A DNA stretch of 64,000 nucleotides, taken from assembly GCA_937127125.1 (NCBI GenBank), contig CAKZLO010000034.1:267257-331256 (forward strand), in the 5' to 3' direction. Made by a program: the position numbers and the translations under genes. Shown one piece after another: positions 16,969 to 25,811 of this stretch; positions within the stretch are counted from its first letter, which is position 1; every line of letters starts with the position of its first letter. A model generated the notes under the pieces. It was not told the origin of the DNA, did no database searches, and was given only the letters and a program-made list of their open reading frames with translations. The DNA is from an uncultured Ardenticatenia bacterium (lineage in GTDB: Bacteria > Chloroflexota > Anaerolineae > 4572-78 > NAK82).

Positions 16969-18774
16969 GTGGAAGGTGATGTAGTACTACACAAATATGA
17001 TGTGGTGATTGTAGGTGCCGGTGGCGCAGGGCTAATGGCGGCTCTGTATGCGTCGCGCAGCGTGCGTGTGGCAGTGCTCTCCAAGATGTGGCCAGTGCGT
17101 TCCCATACTGGTACTGCGCAAGGAGGTATCGGTGCCGCGTTGGGCAACCATGAGGAAGATCATCCAGAATGGCATGTGTTCGACACCATCAAGGGCAGTG
17201 ACTACTTGGCTGATCAAGACGCTGTACGCGTTCTATGCTACGAGGCAGTCGAGCTGGTCTACGAGCTGGAACATATGGGATTGCCGTTCGACCGTACCCC
17301 TTCGGGGCGCATTGCGCAGCGACCTTTTGGTGGCCACACCAATAATGTGACAAAACAGCCAGTACGACGTGCCTGTCACGCCGCTGATCGCACCGGTCAC
17401 ATGATCCTCCAAACACTCTATCAGCAGTGCATTAAACAACGGGTCACCTTCTTTGACGAATTTCAGGTATTGGATGTAATCCTGAATGAGGGTATTGCTT
17501 GTGGTTTGGTAGCACTGGAGATCACCACTGGTCAGCTGCACATCTTCCAGGCGCGTGCGGTGGTCTTCGCAACCGGTGGCTGGGGGAAGATTTGGCAGAT
17601 TACCAGCAATGCTCACAGTTTTACCGGCGATGGTGCTGCAATAGTGCTGCGGCGTGGCATTCCACTCGAGGATATGGAGTTCTTCCAGTTTCATCCCACT
17701 GGCATCTATAAAATGGGCATCCTCATTACAGAAGGAGCACGTGGTGAGGGTGGGGTCTTGATCAACGGGCGTGGTGATCGTTTCATGGAAAGATATGCGC
17801 CCACGATGAAAGATTTGGCCTCGCGTGATGTCATCTCGCGTGCGATCTATCTTGAGATTCGCGAGGGTCGCGGTGTGGAGGGCAAGGACTATGTCTATCT
17901 AGACATTCGCCCCGAGACAATCAATCGTTACTTTGAGCTGGACGGGAAGAAAAGTCCCGATGGCACACCGCGTCGCATCACGGCAGATGAGATCAAGACG
18001 CGTCTGCCCGACATCACCGACTTTGTACGCACCTACTTGGGTATAGACCCACTTAACCAACCAATTCCTGTGCAGCCCACGGCGCATTATGCGATGGGGG
18101 GCATTCCTACCGACCTTGATGGGCGCGCATTGAAAAATGAAAACAACGAAGCCTTGCCCGGCCTCTATGCTGCAGGGGAAGTCGCCTGTGTATCGGTGCA
18201 TGGTGCTAATCGCTTGGGCACCAACTCGCTGGTAGACATTCTGGTCTTCGGCAGACGTAGCGGTTTGGACGCTGTGCGCTACTGTCGCCAGACCGATTTT
18301 ACCAAGTTGCCGGCCCGTGCGGATGAACCAGTTCGTGAGACATTAGAGTCGTTGCGCTCACGGCCCCTTGGAGACGAACGCATCGCCGACATTCGCGCTG
18401 AAATGCAGCGTGTTATGATGGACTATGTGGGTGTCTTCCGCGAGGCGACAGGCATAGAGAAAGCAATCCGCGCCCTCCGTGAGCTACAAGAACGTTATCA
18501 GCGTGTGGGCATCCAGGACAAGAGTATGTGTTACAACACTGATTTGCTGGAAGCTTGGGAGCTCGGGTGCCTTTTGGAACTGGCCGAAGTAACCGCCGTC
18601 GCCGCGTTGGCACGTACCGAGAGCCGAGGATGCCACACGCGCGAAGACCATCCTCAGCGCGATGATAAGAACTGGCTGAAGCATAGCTTGGCCTTTCGCA
18701 CCGAGCAAGGGATCGAACTGCGTTACAAGCCAGTGACGATCCTGAATTATCCTCCTCAGGAACGGGTGTACTGA
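16969..18774 (+). CDS. sdhA: Succinate dehydrogenase flavoprotein subunit
   Basis: A 601-residue FAD subunit that oxidises succinate to fumarate on the cytoplasmic side. Visible features are the dinucleotide motif [14 protein letters not shown] (near residue 14), the [15 protein letters not shown] segment holding the histidine that covalently binds [24 protein letters not shown], the active-site R in [12 protein letters not shown], and the C-terminal [13 protein letters not shown] and ANRLGTNSL. Length is normal. GTG start 22 nt after sdhD. The fumarate reductase direction cannot be excluded from sequence alone. Confidence 0.96.
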   Translation: MEGDVVLHKYDVVIVGAGGAGLMAALYASRSVRVAVLSKMWPVRSHTGTAQGGIGAALGNHEEDHPEWHVFDTIKGSDYLADQDAVRVLCYEAVELVYELEHMGLPFDRTPSGRIAQRPFGGHTNNVTKQPVRRACHAADRTGHMILQTLYQQCIKQRVTFFDEFQVLDVILNEGIACGLVALEITTGQLHIFQARAVVFATGGWGKIWQITSNAHSFTGDGAAIVLRRGIPLEDMEFFQFHPTGIYKMGILITEGARGEGGVLINGRGDRFMERYAPTMKDLASRDVISRAIYLEIREGRGVEGKDYVYLDIRPETINRYFELDGKKSPDGTPRRITADEIKTRLPDITDFVRTYLGIDPLNQPIPVQPTAHYAMGGIPTDLDGRALKNENNEALPGLYAAGEVACVSVHGANRLGTNSLVDILVFGRRSGLDAVRYCRQTDFTKLPARADEPVRETLESLRSRPLGDERIADIRAEMQRVMMDYVGVFREATGIEKAIRALRELQERYQRVGIQDKSMCYNTDLLEAWELGCLLELAEVTAVAALARTESRGCHTREDHPQRDDKNWLKHSLAFRTEQGIELRYKPVTILNYPPQERVY

Positions 18775-18811
18775 TCAACCGCTGCGCTCGATAGGAGAAG
18801 GTGCAGAGCAC

Positions 18812-19510
18812 ATGAAAGTCATTCTTAAGATTCGCCGATTTAACCCGGAGAGAGACCGTGCTCCCTGGTGGGGCTATTATCAGGTGGAATGTGAGCCCAC
18901 TGATCGGGTGTTGGACGCTTTAAACTGGGTCAAGTGGTATCAGGATGGGTCGCTGGCCTATCGGCGTTCCTGTGCCCATGGCATCTGTGGCTCCGATGCT
19001 ATGCGCATCAACGGGCGTAACCGCCTGGCATGCAAAACTTTGATCAAAGAACTAGGAAACCGCATCACAATTGAGCCATTGCTAGGCTTGCCAGTGATCA
19101 AGGACTTGGTGGTGGATTTGGAACCCTTTATGAAGCACTATCGCTCTATTATGCCTTATCTGGTCAACGATGACCCGCCTCCAGCAACCGAACGCTTGCA
19201 AAGCATTGCTCAACGTGAGCGCTTCGACGACACAACCAAGTGCATTCTGTGTGCTGCCTGCACCACCTCATGCCCCGCTTTTTGGGCGCGACCGGATTAT
19301 ATTGGCCCGGCAGCAATTGTGCAGGCGCATCGCTTCATTTTCGACAGCCGTGACCATGGCGCCGAGGAACGCCTCCGGATCCTGGATGCTCCTTCTGGAG
19401 TGTGGCGCTGCCGCGACATATACAATTGCACGGAGGCGTGTCCACGCGAAATTCAAGTAACACAGGCGATCGCTGAAGTGAAACGCGAAATCTTGAGGCG
19501 TCGTGGATGA
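18812..19510 (+). CDS. sdhB: Succinate dehydrogenase iron-sulfur subunit
   Basis: A 232-residue electron-transfer subunit carrying three clusters: the 2Fe-2S ligands in RRSCAHGICGSDAMRI and LAC (about residues 50-75, with the aspartate seen also in E. coli), the 4Fe-4S set CILCAACTTSCP (about 148-160), and the last cysteine set CRDIYNCTEACP near the C-terminus. It passes electrons from SdhA to quinone. Last gene of sdhCDAB; convergent with the glycosyltransferase gene. Confidence 0.96.
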   Translation: MKVILKIRRFNPERDRAPWWGYYQVECEPTDRVLDALNWVKWYQDGSLAYRRSCAHGICGSDAMRINGRNRLACKTLIKELGNRITIEPLLGLPVIKDLVVDLEPFMKHYRSIMPYLVNDDPPPATERLQSIAQRERFDDTTKCILCAACTTSCPAFWARPDYIGPAAIVQAHRFIFDSRDHGAEERLRILDAPSGVWRCRDIYNCTEACPREIQVTQAIAEVKREILRRRG

Positions 19511-19571
19511 GCCCTAATCGGTTGTTTCTCGCTAGTAGGCGAACTTGCCAGTTGCCCGCATTCGTTGGCTG

Positions 19572-21047
19572 CTACCGGGCAACCCCTGCTTCTGTCGCGC
19601 TGCGCCTTGCCAATGTGGCCCAGCGTTGCAACTGGTAGGCCTGGTAAAGGCTAAGTCCACCGACATAGCTGAATCCCCCTGCATAAAGCAACAACCAGGG
19701 GATGAAAGTCCACCTTACACCTGGGAGAAAGATGGCCGCCACGGCCAGGAGAGCTAATACTATTTCTCCCCATACCATAGCGTCACGTCTGAGCGCATAA
19801 ATGCTGCTCACCCAATTGTCACCAGCCCGACGCAGATCGAACTTTGGGGTACGCTGAAAGCTGGTTTGCACTCCCAATAATGCACGTATAACCGCCACTG
19901 TGTTGTTAAGGCACATTCCTGTACCCAACATAACCAGCATAGGTAACAGGCGCAACCTATAACTCCAATTTCCTCCATCTGAGATCTGGGCCACGGTGTA
20001 CATAAGGGGTGGGCCTACCGCAGCGATCATCAACCATGGTGCCCCCATCACCACCCAGCTGCGTGAGAAGCTCATCGGAAAAGTTAGCAGAATCACTGCC
20101 AGCATCAACGGATGCACCAGGTAGCCTGTGAGATGCAACACACCTTCCAGCTTGATACGCAGTGGCTGGTTAGAAGAAAGTAAGGGCCGAATAAGCTTGA
20201 TTGCGGTTTGAATGCTACCCTGTGCCCAACGTGCCTGCTGGCGTTTGAATGCGCTGATTTGCGCCGGTAGCTCAGCTGGGGCGATCAGCTGGGGCAAGTA
20301 AACCATACGCCAACCGCGCAGCTGCGCCCGGTAGCTCAGGTCCAGATCCTCGGTGAGTGTGTCGCCATGCCAACCACCTGCGTCCTCAATACAGGCACGT
20401 CGCCAAATACCAGCGGTCCCATTGAAGTTAATGAAATAGTTGCCTCGGTTGCGTGCAAATTGTTCCACAACAAAGTGCCCATCCACGCCCAGGGCCTGAA
20501 GCTCAGTCAATAGCGAGTAATACCGATTAACATGGCCCCAACGCGTTTGAACACACCCTACCTGTGCGTCAGAAAAGTAGGGCACCGTGCGCCGCAAGAA
20601 ATCAGGGGGAGGTAGAAAGTCAGCGTCAAAGATAGCAATCAGCTCACTGTCGGTCTGCGTCAGGCCGAAAGACAAGGCACCTGCCTTAAAGCCTGTGCGC
20701 TTTGCGCGTGTTACCTGGACAATATCCAGTCCCTGTTGCTGCAAGCGGCTCACAAGACTCGCTACAACTTGGCGCGTTGTATCAGTGGAATCATCCAGAA
20801 CCTGGATTTTTAACTTATCTCGTGGGTAGTCCAGCATTGCCACAGCACCCAGCAAGCGCTCGACCATATGCACTTCGTTGTAGATGGGGAGCTGAACGGT
20901 CACGTGTGGCCATTCTGCCGGCGGGGGAGGTTGTGGAGGAATACAACGTCGCTGGCGCAAGTACATCCAGGTCAACAGTAAACTGTTCAGCCCGTAAGCG
21001 CCCAACAGTGTCACACAGATGGCATATAGCAATTCGATGACAGGCAT
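19572..21047 (-). CDS. Membrane family 2 glycosyltransferase (cellulose-synthase-like)
   Basis: A 491-residue processive-type glycosyltransferase. One N-terminal helix is followed by a GT-A domain with all four signature elements: DDS (about residue 85), DAD (141), TED (232) and Q-x-x-RW within KRQQARWAQGS (270), then about four C-terminal helices. Such enzymes polymerise beta-linked sugars or make glycolipids at the membrane; substrate unknown. Start ATG 21047 is chosen over the TTG at 21083, which lies next to a strong leader hairpin. It has its own promoter and no polysaccharide neighbours. Confidence 0.9.
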   Translation of the reverse strand: MPVIELLYAICVTLLGAYGLNSLLLTWMYLRQRRCIPPQPPPPAEWPHVTVQLPIYNEVHMVERLLGAVAMLDYPRDKLKIQVLDDSTDTTRQVVASLVSRLQQQGLDIVQVTRAKRTGFKAGALSFGLTQTDSELIAIFDADFLPPPDFLRRTVPYFSDAQVGCVQTRWGHVNRYYSLLTELQALGVDGHFVVEQFARNRGNYFINFNGTAGIWRRACIEDAGGWHGDTLTEDLDLSYRAQLRGWRMVYLPQLIAPAELPAQISAFKRQQARWAQGSIQTAIKLIRPLLSSNQPLRIKLEGVLHLTGYLVHPLMLAVILLTFPMSFSRSWVVMGAPWLMIAAVGPPLMYTVAQISDGGNWSYRLRLLPMLVMLGTGMCLNNTVAVIRALLGVQTSFQRTPKFDLRRAGDNWVSSIYALRRDAMVWGEIVLALLAVAAIFLPGVRWTFIPWLLLYAGGFSYVGGLSLYQAYQLQRWATLARRSATEAGVAR

Positions 21048-21090
21048 CGGTGAAGCTCGCACTTCGTTGAAGTTAGACAACAAGGCAATT

Positions 21091-21135
21091 GCGCCGACGC
21101 TCAGCTATCTTTCAGACAATAGCTGGCGTCGGCGC
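21091..21135 (-). promoter_or_regulatory. Strong hairpin in the glycosyltransferase leader
   Basis: GCGCCGACGC(T)CAGCTAT (21091-21108) pairs with ATAGCTGGCGTCGGCGC (21119-21135) through 17 bp with one bulged base, closing a 10-nt loop. No T-run follows on either strand, so it is not a simple terminator. It lies within the roughly 110-nt leader predicted for the glycosyltransferase mRNA and may regulate stability or translation. Confidence 0.55.
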
Positions 21136-21166
21136 CATAACGCTCGCCATATGCGTTGAGACTTTA

Positions 21167-21195
21167 TCTATACACTCTTTCCATGCAGGTGGCAA
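21167..21195 (-). promoter_or_regulatory. Promoter of the glycosyltransferase gene
   Basis: On the reverse strand TTGCCA (21195-21190), a 17-nt spacer and TATAGA (21172-21167) form a plausible promoter, with transcription starting near 21160. Confidence 0.55.
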
Positions 21196-21219
21196 ATCTG
21201 GAGTGGCGGGCCGATTGTT

Positions 21220-21248
21220 TTGACAGTCTGAGCTGGGGGGCTTATAAT
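21220..21248 (+). promoter_or_regulatory. Consensus promoter of the DUF177-rpmF unit, apparently leaderless
   Basis: TTGACA (21220-21225), 17 nt, TATAAT (21243-21248): perfect consensus. The expected transcription start (21255-21256) coincides with an in-frame ATG at 21256, which suggests a leaderless mRNA. Confidence 0.85.
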
Positions 21249-21255
21249 GAACTGT

Positions 21256-21825
21256 ATGTCGCATGAAATGCTATCTAAATCCCTGAGTGCTCTGCAGTTC
21301 AACGTAGCCCAGCTGCTCAAACAAGCGACAGGGGCCAGCCGCAGCTATGAGGTTGATATTCCCTTCCCGGAGCTGGATGAGCATCTCGTTGTGGTGGCGC
21401 CACTGCGAGGTCATGTACATTTCCTGCGGATCGGCGCCGGTGTGCTGGTAAATGGCACGTTTTCGACCGCGGTGGAGTTGACATGTGTACGTTGTCTAAG
21501 CGAGTTTCGCTTGCCCATAGAGTTCGAGGTTGAGGAGGAGTTCACCCCTACGATTGATATTGTGACAGGACTCAAGGTGACACTCCCGTTGGACCAAGAC
21601 TCAGCAACACTTATTGACGAACATCATATTCTTGATTTGACAGAGGTAGTGCGTCAGGACGTCTGGCTTAGCTTGCCGACTTCACCGATATGTCATCCTG
21701 ACTGCAAGGGTTTGTGCCCCTATTGCGGCCAGAACCGCAATCTGGGAGAATGCGACTGCCAAACCGAAGATATTGATGTGCGTTGGATGTCGCTGCTAAG
21801 AAAACGGAATATTCTGGGAGAGTGA
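21256..21825 (+). CDS. DUF177 / YceD family protein
   Basis: A 189-residue protein of the YceD/DUF177 family, almost always encoded just before rpmF as here. It has the internal LTCVRCLSEFRLPIEFEVEEEF segment and a C-terminal cysteine cluster (CHPDCKGLCPYCG and CDC) that may bind zinc. The family is linked to 23S rRNA or ribosomal precursor maturation in plants and bacteria, but its biochemistry is unsettled. The longer frame starting at 21247 begins inside the -10 box and cannot be used. ATG 21268 is an alternative start. Confidence 0.9.
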   Translation: MSHEMLSKSLSALQFNVAQLLKQATGASRSYEVDIPFPELDEHLVVVAPLRGHVHFLRIGAGVLVNGTFSTAVELTCVRCLSEFRLPIEFEVEEEFTPTIDIVTGLKVTLPLDQDSATLIDEHHILDLTEVVRQDVWLSLPTSPICHPDCKGLCPYCGQNRNLGECDCQTEDIDVRWMSLLRKRNILGE

Positions 21826-21841
21826 AAGGAGTTGTTTGTAC

Positions 21842-22030
21842 GTGGGTGCTTTACCAAAGCGGAAAGTATCATCGTTACGACGTGACCGCCGACGGGCACA
21901 TTATTTGCGCATAAAAGTGAACAATGTGATAGCGTGCCCGCAATGCCATACGATGAAGCTGGCCTATCACGTGTGTCCCAATTGTGGAACGTACCGCGGT
22001 GTAGAGGTGGTGAAGAAAGAAGCGGACTAA
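21842..22030 (+). CDS. rpmF: 50S ribosomal protein L32
   Basis: A 62-residue ribosomal protein with the L32 opening (LPKRKVSSLRRDRRRAHY) and the zinc-type C-terminus (CPQCHTMKLAYHVCPNCG). The GTG at 21842 is preferred to the TTG at 21836 because AAAGGAG lies 9 nt upstream of it. It follows DUF177 by 16 nt, the classical pairing. Confidence 0.95.
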   Translation: MGALPKRKVSSLRRDRRRAHYLRIKVNNVIACPQCHTMKLAYHVCPNCGTYRGVEVVKKEAD

Positions 22031-22144
22031 TCTTGCTGAGAGAGTGTGCTTTATTGACAACTTCGCTTTCTTTTGATTGTTGTGCTGGGCGGGGTGGATC
22101 GTCTTATTTGCGGTGTATCCCTTGCTTGATGTCGGGAAGAAACT

Positions 22145-23086
22145 ATGCAGGCGGCTGACAAATTAGCACTGGTCTTTCCCGGACAGGGTTCTCAGGTGGT
22201 TGGTATGGGGCGAGATGTTGCCCAAGCCTACTCGGCAGCGCGAGACACCTTCGCCGAAGCGGATGAGGTTCTAGGCTTTCCCCTCTCTCAGCTGTGCTTT
22301 GAAGGTCCTGATGAGGTGTTACAGGATACCTACAACACCCAGCCAGCCATCTTCACTGCCAGCATCGCGATTTTGCGCGCACTGCAGAGTGCTGGTTTTG
22401 CTGCTCAGCCTGCTTTCCTTGCCGGGCACAGCCTCGGCGAGTACAGCGCACTAGTAGCGAGTGGTGCACTAACCTTTGCTGCGGGATTGCGACTGGTGCG
22501 TGAGCGTGGACGACTGATGAAGCTAGCTGGTGAACGAAACCCCGGTGGAATGGCAGCGGTGCTGAAGTTAGATGATAAGGCCGTTGAAGAGATATGCCGT
22601 CAGGCCAGCGCAGAAACTGGGTGTGTTGTTCAGATCGCCAACTACAACTCGCCTGGTCAAGTGGTGATTTCGGGTCACAATGAAGCTCTCGAGCGTGCCA
22701 TCCAGTTGGCCGAAACAGCCGGTGCACGTCGTATAGTCCGTCTTGCCGTTAGTATTGCTTCTCACTCACCTTTGATGGCCAGCATCACGGATGAGTTCCG
22801 TCAAGCTGTGGTTGACGCACCGATCCAGAAACCACAGGTGGCCGTAGTGGGTAACGTTACCGCTCGTCCTCTGACGAGTGTTGAAGAAATACGCGAGGAG
22901 ATGGTGCGCCAGCTCACTTCGTCTGTCCGTTGGGTGGAGTCGGTTGCCTACATGGCCGCGCAGGGAGTGCGTCATTGCATTGAAATCGGCCCGAAAGACG
23001 TGCTGACAGGCCTGATCCCTCGCATTCATCCTGAGATGAAAGCTACAGCGTGTGGAACGCTGGCAGCCATCCAGGCACTGGTCTGA
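22145..23086 (+). CDS. fabD: Malonyl-CoA:ACP S-malonyltransferase
   Basis: A 313-residue enzyme that loads malonate onto acyl carrier protein for fatty acid synthesis. FPGQGSQ near the N-terminus, the nucleophile serine in AGHSLGEYSAL (near residue 97), the malonate-binding arginine in LVRERGRLM, and the catalytic histidine in SIASHSPLM are all present. Usual position next to fabG and rpmF. Confidence 0.96.
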   Translation: MQAADKLALVFPGQGSQVVGMGRDVAQAYSAARDTFAEADEVLGFPLSQLCFEGPDEVLQDTYNTQPAIFTASIAILRALQSAGFAAQPAFLAGHSLGEYSALVASGALTFAAGLRLVRERGRLMKLAGERNPGGMAAVLKLDDKAVEEICRQASAETGCVVQIANYNSPGQVVISGHNEALERAIQLAETAGARRIVRLAVSIASHSPLMASITDEFRQAVVDAPIQKPQVAVVGNVTARPLTSVEEIREEMVRQLTSSVRWVESVAYMAAQGVRHCIEIGPKDVLTGLIPRIHPEMKATACGTLAAIQALV

Positions 23087-23175
23087 CGCGACCGCGCCCG
23101 TTTGCTCGTCATCAACGACATGTTTACCAGACCATTCAGCCTGGGCTATTAAAGGAAGGAGGATAGAGATTTTCG

Positions 23176-23919
23176 ATGCGCTTTGAGGGGAAAGTCGCCT
23201 TGATCACTGGTGCCGGTCGGGGCATTGGCCAGGCTATCGCGCTGCGGCTGGCACGGGAAGGGGCCAATGTGTCTGTTGTGGATATCAATGGTGACAACGC
23301 GCGCGACACAGCAGATATGCTGCGTAATCTGGGACGTCAGGCGTTGGCTATCCAGGCGGATGTTTCAAACCCAGATGATGTGCAGCGCGCTGTGAACCAG
23401 ACTATCGAACAGCTGGGTGACCTGCATATTCTGGTCAACAATGCAGGTATCACCCGTGACACTCTGATCATTAAGATGAAAGATGAGGATTGGAAAAAGG
23501 TTATTGATGTCAACTTGACCAGCGCCTTTCTCTGCTCCCGTGCTGCGGTGAAACACATGGTGCGCAAACGCTACGGCCGTATTGTGAACATCTCATCCGT
23601 GGTAGGTTTGGCAGGTCAGGCAGGCCAGACCAACTATGCTGCGTCTAAAGCTGGACTCATTGGTTTCACCAAGTCGCTCGCCAAAGAGGTGGGTTCGCGT
23701 GGCATTACCGTCAATGCTGTGGCACCCGGCTTCATTCCAACCGCCCTGACTGAAGTGCTTCCCGATGAGCAACGCACGGCTGCCATTGCAGCAACACCTT
23801 TAGGGCGTCTGGGTACAGTAGACGATGTAGCGAACGCAGTGGCTTTCTTGGCCTCGGACGAAGCGAGCTTCATAACCGGGCAAGTGCTTTCTGTCGATGG
23901 CGGTCTGGTGATGCAATAG
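23176..23919 (+). CDS. fabG: 3-oxoacyl-ACP reductase
   Basis: A 247-residue short-chain dehydrogenase using NADPH to reduce 3-oxoacyl-ACP. The cofactor motif TGAGRGIGQAIA, NNAGI, catalytic serine in VNISSVVG, the Y-x-x-x-K pair in NYAASKAGL and the C-terminal ITGQVLSVDGG are visible. AAGGAGG lies before the ATG. No acpP or fabF follows in this window. Confidence 0.95.
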   Translation: MRFEGKVALITGAGRGIGQAIALRLAREGANVSVVDINGDNARDTADMLRNLGRQALAIQADVSNPDDVQRAVNQTIEQLGDLHILVNNAGITRDTLIIKMKDEDWKKVIDVNLTSAFLCSRAAVKHMVRKRYGRIVNISSVVGLAGQAGQTNYAASKAGLIGFTKSLAKEVGSRGITVNAVAPGFIPTALTEVLPDEQRTAAIAATPLGRLGTVDDVANAVAFLASDEASFITGQVLSVDGGLVMQ

Positions 23920-24090
23920 ATGGATGCTATAGAGCTTTTTGACCAGAGTTCGTGGGATCGACAAACTCTAAGATATTATGCGCTAAATTGCATGATTAGG
24001 GTGAGTGATACGTAGGGATGGCAATTAGCACGCTCTTGCAACAAGCTCACGTTATAGGACAGATTTTCGGAAATCGGGGTTGCTAGGGTC

Positions 24091-24119
24091 TTGCAAATTG
24101 GGCTGAGATGTAGTATGAT
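24091..24119 (+). promoter_or_regulatory. Promoter of the Asp23-nusB-tatBC unit
   Basis: TTGCAA (24091-24096), 17 nt, TATGAT (24114-24119). Transcription would start near 24126, about 210 nt before the first start codon. Confidence 0.6.
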
Positions 24120-24236
24120 AAAAGTACAATATTATGTCGTGTCCTTAAGGGATGGCAAGAGCAAGAGATTTATACTTCTTACCTCGTGCTTGAAGAGGAT
24201 GTGGCAAGTCGCTTCATTAGCAAGCGGGACATGATT

Positions 24237-24288
24237 GGGCTATGAAGACAAATGGCCCTTGCTCTCCTCTTGACTAAGCAAAAGAGGG
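24237..24288 (+). promoter_or_regulatory. Tandem hairpins in the long 5' leader
   Basis: GGGCTAT (24237-24243) pairs with ATGGCCC (24252-24258). TCCTCTT (24265-24271) pairs with AAGAGGG (24282-24288), with one G-T pair in each. They could form a processing or attenuation element; no known riboswitch signature is recognised. Confidence 0.35.
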
Positions 24289-24337
24289 GACCAAATCTAA
24301 TGTTGACTCTCTTTACGATGGCTCTTAGGGTTACAGC

Positions 24338-24694
24338 GTGGCGGAACGCGTGTTAGGAACAGTAACTATCCATCCATCCGTGGTTGCTACAGTTGCTCGC
24401 TTGACTGCGTTGGCCACGCCTGGTGTAGCCCGTTTGGGTGGTGAGCGACGGTATGGAGTTGGGCGTATGTTGCCGCGGCCAAGCGCAGGACGTGGCGTGG
24501 ACGTTAGATTTGACGATGGAACAATCACGGTTGATCTGTATGTCGTGGCCGAAGCACAAACTAGCCTTATGGGATTAGGTGAGCTATTACAGAGTGAAGT
24601 AAGTCGTGCGATCCGTAATCTGGTTGGCATGGAAGTGCGGGCAGTCAACGTCTTCATTCAGGACGTTGATGTCCCACTGGCGCGAGTTTCTTGA
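24338..24694 (+). CDS. Asp23/Gls24 family envelope stress response protein
   Basis: A 118-residue Asp23-type protein (VTIHPSVVATVARLTALATPGVARL opening, DLYVVAEAQTSLMGLGELLQSEV middle, VNVFIQDVDV end). GTG start. Members are small alkaline-shock or envelope-associated proteins in Gram-positives and, as here, are often found just before nusB. Function in this lineage is not established. Confidence 0.87.
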   Translation: MAERVLGTVTIHPSVVATVARLTALATPGVARLGGERRYGVGRMLPRPSAGRGVDVRFDDGTITVDLYVVAEAQTSLMGLGELLQSEVSRAIRNLVGMEVRAVNVFIQDVDVPLARVS

Positions 24695-24736
24695 GCCTTA
24701 CAAATTCTTGCAGCTCATAACTTAGAGGAGGCAACG

Positions 24737-25192
24737 ATGATAAAAGGACGGCGTCATGCACGTATGGTTGCGCTCCAGGCTCTTTATGAGCTGGACATGA
24801 CCCGGCACACCCCTGAGTATGCGCTGGGATGCCGCCTTAAGGAGCATCCTCTGCCGCGAGCGGGGGTCGCATTTGCCTTCTACCTGGTCGAGGGAGTGCT
24901 TGACAACAAGCAGCGCATTGATCAACTGATCGGCGAGCTGGCGCCTGAGTGGCTAGTGGAGCAGATTGCCGTGATCGATCGCAATATCCTGCGTATTGCC
25001 ATCTTCGAAATCCTCTACGCGCCAGATACTCCTCCAAAGGTAGCTATTAACGAGGCAGTTGAGCTGGCAAAGCTATTCGGCAGTGACAGCTCGCCTCGTT
25101 TTGTGAATGGTGTACTGGGCACTCTTGTCAACCGACATTTGGAGCTGGTCGCGCCGGTGCATCTCGTCAGAAGTAGAAACTGGCAAAACTAG
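24737..25192 (+). CDS. nusB: Transcription antitermination factor NusB
   Basis: A 151-residue all-helical protein with the NusB opening [17 protein letters not shown], the [17 protein letters not shown] helix and the [26 protein letters not shown] signature. It joins NusE on boxA RNA during rRNA transcription. GGAGG 7 nt before the ATG. Confidence 0.95.
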   Translation: MIKGRRHARMVALQALYELDMTRHTPEYALGCRLKEHPLPRAGVAFAFYLVEGVLDNKQRIDQLIGELAPEWLVEQIAVIDRNILRIAIFEILYAPDTPPKVAINEAVELAKLFGSDSSPRFVNGVLGTLVNRHLELVAPVHLVRSRNWQN

Positions 25193-25205
25193 GTAATTTT
25201 TCACG

Positions 25206-25811
25206 ATGGACATTCTGGGCGTTGGCCCACTTGAACTTCTCGTTATTCTGGTGTTTATTTTGATCTTTGTCGGGCCGGAGCGACTGCCGCAAGTAGCACG
25301 CCAGATAGGCAAGGTGTACCGCCAGCTACAGGAGATGTCCCGTACGGTCGCCGCTCAATGGCAAGAGGAACTAAGCGCAGCCGCAGAGCTAGAGGGAGAG
25401 AAAAAGGGACTCCGCGAGATCCTGTCTGAACCCTTGCAAGCTGCTAAGGCAGATGCCGAGCGAGTATTGACTACGTCACTGAGCACTCCACCCTACGAGC
25501 AGCCAGGCGATACGAAACCACTCGTTGCCAGCAGCTCGGTGGTCTCCTCGCCGGCCACGGCTACCGCGCCGGATGGTCGCACTTCGGACAATCTCACGGC
25601 TTCTGTTATCGTATCCGAAGTGGCTCAAGATCAAGAAACCCACCCCAGTCAGGAGATGGAAGAAGGCATTGTCTCGCCATCTGGACTCACTGCGCCAAAC
25701 GCTGAAGTGGCGGGTGAGGACACAACTTCGGCTCCACCTGAAGATGTTCCTGACGCAACGCCCCAACTGATCCCACCCTCGGACAGTGATTCCGAACATG
25801 GCAACCAGTGA
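25206..25811 (+). CDS. tatB: Twin-arginine translocase subunit TatB-like
   Basis: A 201-residue protein with an N-terminal membrane helix and the Tat amphipathic motif (LLVILVFILIFVGPERLPQVARQIGKV). A glutamate early in the membrane helix is the mark of TatB rather than TatA. After a charged helix comes a Pro/Ser/Glu-rich tail of more than 100 residues that is unusually long. It overlaps tatC by 14 nt, and the two should form the substrate-receptor complex. Confidence 0.88.
   Translation: MDILGVGPLELLVILVFILIFVGPERLPQVARQIGKVYRQLQEMSRTVAAQWQEELSAAAELEGEKKGLREILSEPLQAAKADAERVLTTSLSTPPYEQPGDTKPLVASSSVVSSPATATAPDGRTSDNLTASVIVSEVAQDQETHPSQEMEEGIVSPSGLTAPNAEVAGEDTTSAPPEDVPDATPQLIPPSDSDSEHGNQ

Larger units (their letters stand above)
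23920..24337 (+). other. Non-coding interval with an internal promoter and structured leader
   Basis: About 420 nt without a credible gene. It contains a promoter at 24091-24119 and, downstream of it, two hairpins at 24237-24258 and 24265-24288 in what would be a 210-nt leader of the Asp23-nusB-tat unit. Nothing else is apparent. Confidence 0.6.
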
